Positions 45,770-54,443 of a stretch of DNA of 64,000 bases are shown piece after piece. The translations under genes and the position numbers were made by a program. Each line of letters opens with the position of its first letter. Positions within the stretch are counted from its first letter, which is position 1. This DNA comes from Pelagerythrobacter marensis (GTDB lineage Bacteria; Pseudomonadota; Alphaproteobacteria; Sphingomonadales; Sphingomonadaceae): NCBI RefSeq assembly GCF_001028625.1, contig NZ_CP011805.1:1240001-1304000 (forward strand), written 5' to 3'. Under the pieces are notes generated by a model that was given only the letters and a program-made list of their open reading frames with translations, ran no database searches and had not been told where the DNA came from.

Positions 45770-46516
45770 ATGGCTGAGGCAGAGCGTTCGCAGGCGGACG
45801 GGGAACCGGTCATCGCGCTGGTCGACGACGATCGCAACATCCTGACGACCGTATCCATCGCCCTGCAGGCGGAAGGCTACGCCACCCGCCTCTATTCCGA
45901 CGGGGAAACGGCGCTGAAGGCTCTCCTCGAAAGCCCGCCCGATCTCGCAGTGTTCGACATCAAGATGCCTCGAATGGACGGCATGGAACTGCTCAACCGC
46001 CTGCGCCGCCATTCGAGCCTGCCGGTGATCTTCCTGACCAGCAAGGATGACGAGCAGGACGAAGAGGCAGGGCTGGAACTGGGCGCAGACGATTACATCG
46101 CCAAACCGTTCAGCCTGCGCCTGCTGCTTGCCCGTATCCGGGCGCTTCTGCGGCGCACCGAATTGCGGCAGGAGAAGGACGATCGCCCGGCTCAGGATCA
46201 GGAGAACGCCAGCGAACCGTTGATACGGGGCCGGCTGACGATGGACCCGGCCCGTCACAACGTGACCTGGGGCGACAGGCCGGTGTCGCTGACGGTGACC
46301 GAATTCCTGCTGCTGGAAGCGCTGGCTGCCCGCCCGGGGGTCATCAAATCCCGCAACGCGCTGATGGATGCGGCCTATCCCGACGACGTGTTTGTCGACG
46401 ACCGGACGGTGGATAGCCATATCAAGCGCATGCGCCGCAAATTCCGCGCCATCGACCCGAGCTTCGCCGCGATCGAAACGCTCTATGGCGCAGGTTACAG
46501 CTTCAGCGATGGCTGA
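45770..46516 (+). CDS. chvI: ChvI-type response regulator
   Basis: 248 aa from ATG 45770 behind GGAGG. OmpR-class: receiver with D63 (VFDIKMPRMDG), T90, K112 (AKPF), and a C-terminal winged-helix DNA-binding domain with the TVTEFLLLEALAARPG and SHIKRMRRKFR recognition segments. It is the partner of ChvG, which overlaps by 8 nt. In alphaproteobacteria ChvI responds to acid and cell-wall stress. Confidence 0.9.
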   Translation: MAEAERSQADGEPVIALVDDDRNILTTVSIALQAEGYATRLYSDGETALKALLESPPDLAVFDIKMPRMDGMELLNRLRRHSSLPVIFLTSKDDEQDEEAGLELGADDYIAKPFSLRLLLARIRALLRRTELRQEKDDRPAQDQENASEPLIRGRLTMDPARHNVTWGDRPVSLTVTEFLLLEALAARPGVIKSRNALMDAAYPDDVFVDDRTVDSHIKRMRRKFRAIDPSFAAIETLYGAGYSFSDG

Positions 46517-48086
46517 CGCTGGCCTTCGCGACCGGATCGACGAGCGCCTGGACCGGTTGAGCTGGTCGCGGCGCCTTTCGCTCACCACGCGCATCCTTGC
46601 GGTCAACCTCCTGCCGCTGGCGCTGCTCGGCGGCGGAATCTTCTATCTCGACACGTATCGCAAGCAGCTCCTTTCCGAACGGTACAAGCTGGCGCGGATC
46701 GAAGCGCAGATCACGGCAGAGGCGCTGGCCGGTGCATCGCGCCAGCGGCAGGAAGCGCTGCTGATCCAGATCGGCAAGGAACAGAAGATGCGCCTGCGCA
46801 TGTTCGATGCCGAGGGGCTGCTTTGGGCCGACAGCTTTGCACTCGATGGCCCTGCGTTCGAGTTCGACGATCTCGGCAACGATCCGATGTCGGTGGAATT
46901 CGCTCGCTGGCTCGATCGTGCGGTCGACACGATCGTGGGCGCGGACCCGATCCCGGACTATATCGAACCGGAAGAGCCGGTGGCCGATTCCTGGCCCGAG
47001 CTTGCCCGGGCGCGGGAAGAAGGCGTCTCGCAGATTCAGTTGCGCGATGCGCCCGATGGCTCACCCGTGATCAACGCCGCAGTGCCCGTCGGCCTCAACG
47101 GCGCAACCCTGCTGACGACCCGCAACGCGCTCGATATTACCGAGAAAGTCCGCCAGGCACGCTCGACGCTGGGCATGGCGGTGATGATCGCGTTGCTCGG
47201 TTCGATTTTCCTGTCGCTCTATCTCGCCCGCACCATCGTGCGCCCGCTTCAGTCGCTGGCGCGGGCCGCCATGCGCGTTCGACTCGGCCGCGAACGCGCA
47301 ATCGAAGTTCCGCGAATGCCGCAGCGGCGCGACGAAATCGGGGCGCTGGCCCGGGCGGTATCCGATATGACCAGCGCGCTGCGGCACCGGATCGACGCAG
47401 TCGAGCACTTCGCTGCCGATGTCGCGCACGAAATCAAGAACCCGCTGGCGTCGCTACGCAGCGCAGTCGAATCGATCGCCAAAGTCGAAGACCCGGAATT
47501 GCGATCGCAGCTCACCGCCATCGCCGAACACGACATCCGGCGGATAGATCGTCTGGTAACGGAAATTTCGGACGCCAGCAGGGTCGATGCCGAAATCTCG
47601 CGCGCGACCTTCGAACCGCTGGACCTGGGCGATCTGGCAGCGGCCATTATCGACGCGCGAGAGAACCGTGCGGAAAACGATGGCCGGCAGATTCGGCTTC
47701 TCCGCCATGATGGTGGAGCCCCGGTGATGGGCGTACCCCTGCGTCTTGAGCGCGTGATCGAGAACCTGCTCGACAATGCCGTATCCTTTTCGCCGCCGGG
47801 CGGCATGATCGACGTTGCCGTCACGCGCGACGACGAAGGCCGGATCATCCTGACCATCTGCGACGAAGGGCCTGGCATACCCGAAGATACGCGGGAAAAG
47901 GTGTTCCAGCGGTTCCATTCGGTCCGGCCCGATGCCGAGGCATTCGGCAATCACAGCGGGCTCGGCCTGGCGATAGCGCGCACGGTGGCGGAAGCGCATG
48001 ACGGGACACTCCAGGCGCAAGACCGGCCCGATGGCCGCGAAGGTGCGTGCCTGGTCCTCAGCCTGCCAGCCGCGAGGGTATCTTGA
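46509..48086 (+). CDS. chvG: ChvG-type sensor histidine kinase
   Basis: 525 aa from ATG 46509, overlapping chvI by 8 nt. Two helices at about 27-47 and 220-242 surround a periplasmic sensor of about 170 aa. HAMP domain, then HisKA with H307 (VAHEIKNPLASL), N box LDNAVS and G boxes DEGPGIP and SGLGLAIA. In relatives, ChvG is inhibited in the periplasm by ExoR; no exoR gene is present here. The hprK start overlaps the chvG stop (TTGA). Confidence 0.9.
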   Translation: MADAGLRDRIDERLDRLSWSRRLSLTTRILAVNLLPLALLGGGIFYLDTYRKQLLSERYKLARIEAQITAEALAGASRQRQEALLIQIGKEQKMRLRMFDAEGLLWADSFALDGPAFEFDDLGNDPMSVEFARWLDRAVDTIVGADPIPDYIEPEEPVADSWPELARAREEGVSQIQLRDAPDGSPVINAAVPVGLNGATLLTTRNALDITEKVRQARSTLGMAVMIALLGSIFLSLYLARTIVRPLQSLARAAMRVRLGRERAIEVPRMPQRRDEIGALARAVSDMTSALRHRIDAVEHFAADVAHEIKNPLASLRSAVESIAKVEDPELRSQLTAIAEHDIRRIDRLVTEISDASRVDAEISRATFEPLDLGDLAAAIIDARENRAENDGRQIRLLRHDGGAPVMGVPLRLERVIENLLDNAVSFSPPGGMIDVAVTRDDEGRIILTICDEGPGIPEDTREKVFQRFHSVRPDAEAFGNHSGLGLAIARTVAEAHDGTLQAQDRPDGREGACLVLSLPAARVS

Positions 48087-48526
48087 ACGCGCCGCTGACG
48101 CGCCAGTCCACATGCGTGGCAGTCGCCGGACGCGGGCTGATGATCGAAGGGCCGCCCGGGGCGGGAAAGAGCAGTCTCGCACTCGCGCTGATCGATCGCG
48201 GAGCCGTGCTGGTCGGGGATGACGGCATTCTTCTAGAGGAACGATCGGGTTCGCTCTGGGCCATGCCACCGATACAAACCCGGGGCCTGCTGGAAGCGCG
48301 CAACCTGGGGCTCGTCGATTTTCCCGTGATGGATGCACCGGTGGCCTTGCGCCTGGTACTGGACCCGCAGGCACCGCGTTACATCGAACGGGCACAGATC
48401 GCCGATATCGCAGGCGCCGAGATCCCGTCGCTGGCCTTCGATCCCGCGATGCAGCCGACCGCATTCCGCGCGGAAATCGCGCTTCGCACTTATGGGCTGC
48501 CCCTTCCTGAAACGAAGGCTGGCTGA
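48083..48526 (+). CDS. hprK: HPr kinase/phosphorylase, short alphaproteobacterial form
   Basis: 147 aa with a TTG start overlapping the chvG stop; GTG 48047 is a longer alternative. Lacks the N-terminal domain of Firmicutes HprK, as in other alphaproteobacteria. Walker A GPPGAGKS (23-30) and ALIDRGAVLVGDDG with the catalytic acidic residues are present. It phosphorylates Ser of HPr using ATP. The target HPr is encoded four genes on. Confidence 0.88.
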   Translation: MNAPLTRQSTCVAVAGRGLMIEGPPGAGKSSLALALIDRGAVLVGDDGILLEERSGSLWAMPPIQTRGLLEARNLGLVDFPVMDAPVALRLVLDPQAPRYIERAQIADIAGAEIPSLAFDPAMQPTAFRAEIALRTYGLPLPETKAG

Positions 48527-48566
48527 CCCTTCCCATTCGGAACGATAGCGAGCACACCCTGCATCC

Positions 48567-49478
48567 ATGGCCGACGATTCGCCCCCTGATCGCCAGCGCA
48601 TTCTGCTTGTCACCGGGCTTTCGGGCGCGGGCAAGACCACTGCGCTGAGAGTTCTCGAAGACCTGGGATGGGAGGCGATAGACAACTTCCCCATCCGCCT
48701 GCTCGGTCGCCTGATCGGCCCACCCAATCCCGATGCGCCCCACCCCCCGCTCGCCATCGGGTTCGATTCGCGCACGCGGGGGTTCGTGCCGCACGACATT
48801 ATCGGCAAAGTGAAGGACATCGCCAAGCGCCCCGATCTTACCGTCACCACGCTGTTCCTGGACTGCAACAGCAGCGAGCTGGAACGGCGTTACAACGAAA
48901 CGCGCCGGCGGCACCCAATGGCCGTCGATCGCCCGGTGCGCATCGGAATCCAGGCAGAACGCGAACTGCTGGAACCCTTGCGCCGGTGGGCCGATGCAGT
49001 GGTCGACACGTCCAGCTTTTCCAGCAACGATCTGCAACAGGCAGTGCGTGCCCAGTTCGTCGATACCGCTCCGCAGGAAATGGCGGTGATCGTGTCCAGC
49101 TTCGGATTTGCGCGCGGGACCCCGCCGCTGGCCGATCTGGTGTTCGACATGCGTTTTCTGGACAACCCCCACTGGATCCCCGCCTTGCGCGAACAGACCG
49201 GGCTGGACGCCGCAGTGGGCGAACATATCGAACGCGATGACAGTTTTGCCCCGGTATTCGGGCAAATTCGCGATCTCGTACTGACCCTGCTCCCCCGTTA
49301 CGAGGCGCAGGGGAAGAGCTATGTCAACGTCGCGTTCGGGTGCACCGGCGGGCGACATCGTTCGGTCTATGCAGCCCAGCGATTCGCTCAGGCCTTGCGC
49401 CAGGCGGGTTTTTCGCCCACGGTCATCCATCGCAATCTTGGATCACGCGCGGCCGACGAAATCGAAGGTCCGCAATGA
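48567..49478 (+). CDS. rapZ: RNase adapter protein RapZ
   Basis: 303 aa. N-terminal kinase-like domain with Walker A GLSGAGKT (17-24) and the C-terminal RNA-binding domain with NVAFGCTGGRHRSV. In E. coli RapZ binds small RNAs and regulates glucosamine-6-phosphate synthesis with RNase E; here it sits between hprK and the PTS EIIA gene, its common place in proteobacteria. It starts 40 nt after hprK. Confidence 0.92.
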   Translation: MADDSPPDRQRILLVTGLSGAGKTTALRVLEDLGWEAIDNFPIRLLGRLIGPPNPDAPHPPLAIGFDSRTRGFVPHDIIGKVKDIAKRPDLTVTTLFLDCNSSELERRYNETRRRHPMAVDRPVRIGIQAERELLEPLRRWADAVVDTSSFSSNDLQQAVRAQFVDTAPQEMAVIVSSFGFARGTPPLADLVFDMRFLDNPHWIPALREQTGLDAAVGEHIERDDSFAPVFGQIRDLVLTLLPRYEAQGKSYVNVAFGCTGGRHRSVYAAQRFAQALRQAGFSPTVIHRNLGSRAADEIEGPQ

Positions 49479-49542
49479 GTCTCTGCCTGTTGGCCATGGT
49501 TCGCATATTTCCCACCCCCCATTCCGGACGAAGCCTTCGCAT

Positions 49543-49956
49543 ATGATCGGCGTGATTCTGGTTACCCACGGCCGTCTGGCCGATGAGTTCGTTCATGCGA
49601 TGGAGCATGTTGTCGGCCCGCAGGATGCGATCGCCACCGTCTGCATCGGCCCCAACGACGACATGGAACAGCGCCGCAAGGATATTGCGGGCGAGATCAA
49701 GCGAGTCGATTGCGGCAAGGGAGTCGTGATTCTCACCGATCTGTTCGGCGGGACCCCGTCGAACCTGGCAATTTCCCTATTGGAAGCCGGCCGGGTGGAA
49801 GTGATTGCGGGTATCAACCTTCCGATGCTGATTCGCCTCGCCGGCGTGCGCAAGAAAGCCAGCGCGGCCGAAGCGGTCCGCGCTGCGCGGGAAGCAGGAC
49901 AGACATATATCACCGTAGCCTCCGAGCTGCTGGGTCGGCACAGCGGCGTTTCGTGA
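49543..49956 (+). CDS. PTS mannose-type EIIA protein
   Basis: 137 aa from ATG 49543. Fold and phospho-acceptor of the EIIA-Man/EIIA-mannose family: H9 in VTHGRLADEFVHAME. The rest, VVILTDLFGGTPSN and GINLPML, is typical. No membrane EIIB/C subunits are present, so it is regulatory rather than a sugar transporter. Its stop overlaps the ptsH start (TGATG). Confidence 0.88.
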   Translation: MIGVILVTHGRLADEFVHAMEHVVGPQDAIATVCIGPNDDMEQRRKDIAGEIKRVDCGKGVVILTDLFGGTPSNLAISLLEAGRVEVIAGINLPMLIRLAGVRKKASAAEAVRAAREAGQTYITVASELLGRHSGVS

Positions 49957-50228
49957 TGGAACGGCGCGAGGTGAAAATCGTCAACACCCGGGGGCTCCAT
50001 GCCCGCGCGAGCGCAAAATTCGTCAACGTCGTCAGCCAATTGCCCCCCGGAACCAACGTCAGCGTGGCCAAGGGCGGGCACGAGGCGGCAGGCGGATCCA
50101 TCCTGGGCCTGATGATGCTCGGCGCGGCCAAGGGCGACACGATCGAAGTGATCGTGTCCGGCGACAACGCGCCGCAAGTTCTCGATGAACTTTGCGAGGT
50201 GGTCCGCAACGGTTTCGGCGAGGATTGA
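49956..50228 (+). CDS. ptsH: Phosphocarrier HPr
   Basis: 90 aa. Catalytic H15 in TRGLHARAS is at the canonical position, and the regulatory Ser lies at S48 in AAGGSILGLM, the expected substrate of HprK. It relays phosphate from EI (gene not in the window) to EIIA. The next gene starts inside its stop codon. Confidence 0.94.
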   Translation: MERREVKIVNTRGLHARASAKFVNVVSQLPPGTNVSVAKGGHEAAGGSILGLMMLGAAKGDTIEVIVSGDNAPQVLDELCEVVRNGFGED

Positions 50229-51040
50229 TGCCTGCCCCGCCCCGCCGGCTGATCACCGGCTTTTCCAACCCCACGGTCAAATTCCTCCGCTCGCTGCGCG
50301 ACAAGAAGCATCGCCGCCGCGAAGGGCGTTTCCTGGCCGAAGGGCTGCGCCTGCTGACCGACGCCCGCGAATCGGGCCGCGTGCCGGAGATGCTGGTCAT
50401 GTCCGAGCGGCGCGATCCGCATCCTCTGACCGACCTGCTCGAACGCGCGGTGGAGGATGCGGGGGGAACGATCGTCGAAACCACGCCCGATATCCTCGCC
50501 AAGATTACGGGCAAGGATAACCCGCAGGCCATTGCCGGAGTCTTCGCTGAATTCGACACTTCGCTTGCGGCGCTCGATCGCGGCAGTGCGCCGATCTGGC
50601 TGGTGGCGCAGGCGCTGCGCGATCCGGGCAATCTGGGCACGATGCTGCGCACCGGCGATGCGGTGGGTGCCGGCGGCCTGATATTGATCGACGATTGCGC
50701 CGATCCCTTCGGCGTCGAAGCCGTCCGCGCGAGCATGGGGGCGGTATTCACCCAGAAGATCGCGCAGGCAACATGGGATGAATTTCTGCCTTGGCTCCGC
50801 AGCGGATCGGGCCAATTGGTCGCGGCGAGCCTGCGCGATGCCGTGCGCTATCGCGATGCCCCTTACACCGCCCCCTGCTTCATCCTTGTCGGCAACGAAT
50901 CGCGCGGCCTGCCCGAAGAGTACGAAGCGGCCTGCGATCTGCGTGTGACGATGCCGATGCGCGGGCGGGCGGACAGCCTGAACGCCGCAGTGGCCGGGGC
51001 CGTTCTCGCATACGAAGTTCTGGCCACCTTCGACAAATAG
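50228..51040 (+). CDS. SpoU-family RNA 2'-O-methyltransferase (RlmB/TrmH-like)
   Basis: 270 aa from ATG 50228. N-terminal substrate-binding part (RREGRFLAEGLRLL) and the SpoU knot with NPGNLGTMLRTGDA, GNESRGLP and MPMRGRADSLNAAVAGAVL. These motifs define the SAM site. The rRNA or tRNA target is not set by sequence. Being coupled to ptsH makes it the end of the chvI-to-ptsH transcription unit. Confidence 0.87.
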   Translation: MPAPPRRLITGFSNPTVKFLRSLRDKKHRRREGRFLAEGLRLLTDARESGRVPEMLVMSERRDPHPLTDLLERAVEDAGGTIVETTPDILAKITGKDNPQAIAGVFAEFDTSLAALDRGSAPIWLVAQALRDPGNLGTMLRTGDAVGAGGLILIDDCADPFGVEAVRASMGAVFTQKIAQATWDEFLPWLRSGSGQLVAASLRDAVRYRDAPYTAPCFILVGNESRGLPEEYEAACDLRVTMPMRGRADSLNAAVAGAVLAYEVLATFDK

Positions 51041-51108
51041 CCCCTGCTGCTTCCCGCTCTGCCGATCATTCAGCGAGCACTCAGCATCACCCGGCCAAAG
51101 CCGCCAGC

Positions 51109-51513
51109 ATGAGAATCGCCTCCGCTCTGCTGCTCGCCCTGATTGGTACTGCCTGCGTTCCCCGTGCCGAGATTCCGGAGCGGCTGGCGCAGGGCGAATG
51201 GCGCTTCGTTTCCATCGATGGGGATACGCCTGCGGTTCCCGACAGGGCCACGCTGGTCTTCGACGGCGACCGGGTGGCCGCGAACGTCGGATGCAACGCC
51301 ATTGCGGGCGAATGGCGGGTCGAGGAAGAACGTCTGATCGCAGGCCCTCTCGTCGGTACAGAAATGTTCTGCGAAGGGACCGTGTGGGAACAGGAGCAGG
51401 CGATATCGGCGCTGCTCGTCGCCGCGCCGACGATTGAGTGGCGGGATCGGACGCTGGTCCTGCAATCGAGCGGGCACGAGGCTCAGCTGGAACCGGTCGA
51501 ACCGCAGCCCTGA
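51109..51513 (+). CDS. META domain protein, probable lipoprotein
   Basis: 134 aa. Signal sequence MRIASALLLALIGTAC with a Cys at residue 16 that could be the lipidated one (lipobox imperfect). The META domain follows: GEWRFVSIDG, GCNAIAGEW and LIAGPLVGTEMFCEG, as in HslJ-type proteins of heat shock and antibiotic tolerance. The function of META proteins is unknown. The gene stands alone; a conventional promoter is not evident. Confidence 0.8.
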   Translation: MRIASALLLALIGTACVPRAEIPERLAQGEWRFVSIDGDTPAVPDRATLVFDGDRVAANVGCNAIAGEWRVEEERLIAGPLVGTEMFCEGTVWEQEQAISALLVAAPTIEWRDRTLVLQSSGHEAQLEPVEPQP

Positions 51514-51542
51514 CGGCGGCGGCGCGATCCTCTCCGTTCCGG

Positions 51543-52262
51543 TTAGTCGCCCGCCACCAGGCTGGTAATGCTCCATTTCCCGTCGCGGCTCGAGGCGATG
51601 AGGCGATAATCGATCAGGCTGCGCAGGCGATCCGTCGCGATATAGCCGCGTGTTCCATCGACCGTCGCGACATGCTGAAACGGCGCATTGGGGACATATC
51701 CGCCAACGAGTTCCACCACGTTCCAGGAAACCTCGTGCACCGGTTCGGCGTCCGCGGCGGCCGTTACCCGAACGGGTACATTCCTGCCGGTCACCATCAT
51801 CCCCGTCATGGGATCGACTTCGTCAATCGGCTGCGCGAAATACCACGGGATGGTCATGCTCGCCTGACCTTCGGCTGCACAGCCCAGAGGCAGCAGAGCG
51901 GCCAGTTCCTGCCACAACGCAGCGTCCGGCGTATCCAGCCTGCGCCGCAATTCTTCGGCGCCGAAGCCACCGCCGAAATCGAGCTTCACATCCGGCGCGG
52001 CAAGTTTCAGCAAGGCATCGGCATCGCGCGCTTCGACCGCCCCGCTCAGTTCACGGCGGAAGGCCGCCGCGCCGGGAAGGCCCGCACACTCGTCGCGCGG
52101 GGCGTAGGGGCCGGCGGCACCTTCCAGCATCGTTTCTCCCGCCGCCTCCTCCACAAGCCGTTCGGTTGCGTCGCGCAGTTGTTCCGAAGGCGCGCGGCCT
52201 TCGCTGCACCCGGCCAGGGCAAAGACGAATAACAGGGCGGAACAGATCGGGGCAGCGCGCAT
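51543..52262 (-). CDS. Putative lipoprotein, unknown function
   Basis: 239 aa from ATG 52262 with lipoprotein signal MRAAPICSALLFVFALAGCSE. ATG 52289 would extend it by nine residues and overlap rmuC by 11 nt; the acidic start argues against it. The body has an acidic, Ala-rich helical half and a beta-rich second half with GYVPNAPFQHVATVDGTRGY and IDYRLIASSRDGKW. No family was recognised. Confidence 0.65.
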   Translation of the reverse strand: MRAAPICSALLFVFALAGCSEGRAPSEQLRDATERLVEEAAGETMLEGAAGPYAPRDECAGLPGAAAFRRELSGAVEARDADALLKLAAPDVKLDFGGGFGAEELRRRLDTPDAALWQELAALLPLGCAAEGQASMTIPWYFAQPIDEVDPMTGMMVTGRNVPVRVTAAADAEPVHEVSWNVVELVGGYVPNAPFQHVATVDGTRGYIATDRLRSLIDYRLIASSRDGKWSITSLVAGD

Positions 52263-52278
52263 CGCCGGCTTTTCTGCG

Positions 52279-53688
52279 TCAGTCGCCATCCTTGTCAAGC
52301 GCGCGTGAGGCCGGGCCCTGCCCCTCCACATCGTCGCCGGTATAGCGCGGGGCGCTTTCCACCAGAGGAACTTCGTCGATCTCGCGCTTGCCGATCTCAA
52401 TTCCCTTGTCCTTGAGACGGCGACCGGCGGACAGGACGTTGCGTTCGAAGCTGCCGACGAACTTGTTGTAGTTGTTGACTGCGGTTTCCAATCCACCGCC
52501 GACCCGCTTCATGTGCTCGGCCGCAATGGCGAGCCGGTCATACAGCTCCGCCCCTGCCTTGCCGATTTCCACCGCTTCGCGCGCGATCGTATCCTGCCGC
52601 CAGACTTGAGCGACGGTACGCGCAATGGCCACCAGATTGGTCGGCGTCGCCAGCAAGACCTTGTTACGAAACGCAAAGTCCCACAATTCGGGATCATGCT
52701 CCAGCGCCGCAGCGACGAAGTGTTCGCCCGGCACGAACATGACCACATAATCGGGCGCTTCGTCGAACTGGCTCTGATAGCCCTTGGCGCCGAGCGTCTG
52801 CACGTGCCCCCGCATCGATTTGGCATGGAGATCGAGATGCCGCCGGCGCTCGTCATCGTCGTCCGCCTCGAACGCGGCCTGATAGGCATTGAGCGAGACC
52901 TTGGCATCGATCACCAGCTTCTTCTGCCCCGGCACGTTCACGATCGCATCGGGCCGCAACCGCCCTTCCTCGGTGTCGAGCGAATGTTCGAGATTGAAAT
53001 CCGTGTGCTCGCTAAGGCCGCATTGTTCGAGCACGTTCTGCAAGGCCCGCTCGCCCCATCGGCCACGAGCCTTGGGCGCATTGGTCAGCGAATTGCCCAG
53101 CCGCTGCGCCTCGCGCCGAACTTCGTCCTGCCCGCGCTGCATTTCGGCGATCTGCTGGTGGAGACGGGAAAAGGCATCGGTGCGCTTTTCCTCCAGCGCG
53201 GCGACCTGTTCCTCGTACTTCTTCAACCGCTCGCCCACTGGCTGGAGCAGGCTGGCGATCGCTTGCTTGTTCGCTTTCTCCGAATGGCCGAAGCGCTCGG
53301 TCGCGCTGGCGAGAAAACGCTCCTGCGCCGCGCCCAGCACCTTGGCGCCGGTATTCTCGAATTCCTTGAGCAGTCTGTCGCGCGATTCTTCGAGCAGCCG
53401 CTTCTGTTCCTCGAACCCGGCTCGCTCGGCCCGGAACGCCGCGTTCTCTTCCCTCGCCCTGTCCAAATGTTCTGCCAGAGCGTCGGCGCGGGCGGCGCGC
53501 TCGCTCATCGTGGCGAGTTCGGGCGTCATCGCCGCGATCCTGTCCGCCAGCCGCTTCGCCTCGGCATCGCGCTCCCCATGCCGGGCCTGCCACTCGGCAA
53601 TCGGACGCGACCCTGCAAACCACCCGGCCAGGGCGCCCAGAGCAAGCCCTGCAACAAGTACGACGAGAATGAAAAGCGCGGAATCCAT
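52279..53688 (-). CDS. rmuC: RmuC family DNA recombination protein
   Basis: 469 aa. An N-terminal membrane helix (about 4-24), a long coiled coil (about 40-200), and the RmuC nuclease-like core: SKWGERALQNVLEQCGL-like block RGRWGERALQ, IVNVPGQKKLVIDAKVSLNAY, and FVPGEHFVAAA. E. coli RmuC limits inversions at short repeats. The core belongs to the PD-(D/E)XK superfamily. It runs into a lipoprotein gene on the same strand. Confidence 0.93.
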   Translation of the reverse strand: MDSALFILVVLVAGLALGALAGWFAGSRPIAEWQARHGERDAEAKRLADRIAAMTPELATMSERAARADALAEHLDRAREENAAFRAERAGFEEQKRLLEESRDRLLKEFENTGAKVLGAAQERFLASATERFGHSEKANKQAIASLLQPVGERLKKYEEQVAALEEKRTDAFSRLHQQIAEMQRGQDEVRREAQRLGNSLTNAPKARGRWGERALQNVLEQCGLSEHTDFNLEHSLDTEEGRLRPDAIVNVPGQKKLVIDAKVSLNAYQAAFEADDDDERRRHLDLHAKSMRGHVQTLGAKGYQSQFDEAPDYVVMFVPGEHFVAAALEHDPELWDFAFRNKVLLATPTNLVAIARTVAQVWRQDTIAREAVEIGKAGAELYDRLAIAAEHMKRVGGGLETAVNNYNKFVGSFERNVLSAGRRLKDKGIEIGKREIDEVPLVESAPRYTGDDVEGQGPASRALDKDGD

Positions 53689-53759
53689 GCCGTCACGCTA
53701 GGCGGAACGGAAGCGGAACGCCAGATGGCTTTGCAAGTTTTCCGCCATCGGCGGCAAGG

Positions 53760-54326
53760 TCACGCCGCGTGGCGCAGCTTCTGCAGCTTCTTGAGAGCCA
53801 TCTGCCGCTTCAACCGGCTGAGATGGTCGATAAACAGGATGCCTTCGAGGTGGTCCATCTCGTGCTGGATGCAGGTGGCCATCAGCCCTTCCATCGCTTC
53901 CTCGTGGACATTGCCTTCCAGGTCCTGCCAGCGCACGCGGCAGGCCGCCGGGCGATCGACATCGGCGTAGATTTCGGGAACCGAGAGGCACCCTTCCTGA
54001 TACGTCGCCAGGTCTTCCGCCGGATCGAGAATTTCGGGATTGATGAAGACGCGCGGCTCCCGAATCGTCGGCTGATGCGTGTGCTGGTGCCCGCCATGAT
54101 CGCAGACTTCCGGCTCCGCATCGGGATCTTCCGGCTGCAGATCGATCACCAGCACGCGCTTGGGCACGCCCACCTGGATCGCCGCGAGCCCGATACCCGG
54201 CGCGTCGTACATCGTTTCGAACATGTCATCGACAAGCGTTTTCAACTCGTCGTCGAACTCGGTCACCGGTTCGGACACGACCTTGAGCCGGGGATCCGGC
54301 ACTTCCAGGATTTCACGAATAGCCAT
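53760..54326 (-). CDS. def: Peptide deformylase with a His-rich insertion
   Basis: 188 aa from ATG 54326. Removes the formyl group of nascent proteins. Motif 1 GIGLAA (44-49), motif 2 EGCLS (111-115, C113) and motif 3 HEMDH (155-159, metal ligands H155 and H159) are all intact. Between 70 and 91 there is an unusual segment with CDHGGHQHTHQP, absent from ordinary deformylases, which could bind an extra metal. Fmt is encoded on the opposite strand 770 bp away. Confidence 0.93.
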   Translation of the reverse strand: MAIREILEVPDPRLKVVSEPVTEFDDELKTLVDDMFETMYDAPGIGLAAIQVGVPKRVLVIDLQPEDPDAEPEVCDHGGHQHTHQPTIREPRVFINPEILDPAEDLATYQEGCLSVPEIYADVDRPAACRVRWQDLEGNVHEEAMEGLMATCIQHEMDHLEGILFIDHLSRLKRQMALKKLQKLRHAA

Positions 54327-54368
54327 GGCGGGGAAATAGTGCGCCTCGGCGCAAACGACAAGTAGAGT

Positions 54369-54436
54369 CCCCGCGGAGGCGGGGACCTCAGGCATTTGCG
54401 GAGCGCCGGCGGCCCGAGCCCCCCGCCTCCGCGGGG
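54369..54436. repeat. REP-like inverted pair between def and recR
   Basis: Two 16-nt units that are exact reverse complements of each other: 54369-54384 and 54421-54436, 36 nt apart. Each is itself a stem-loop with GC arms, and both are followed by CTCAGG. This looks like a bacterial REP/BIME element. The nearby stops and starts suggest it may end transcription of recR. Confidence 0.65.
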
Positions 54437-54443
54437 GCTCAGG

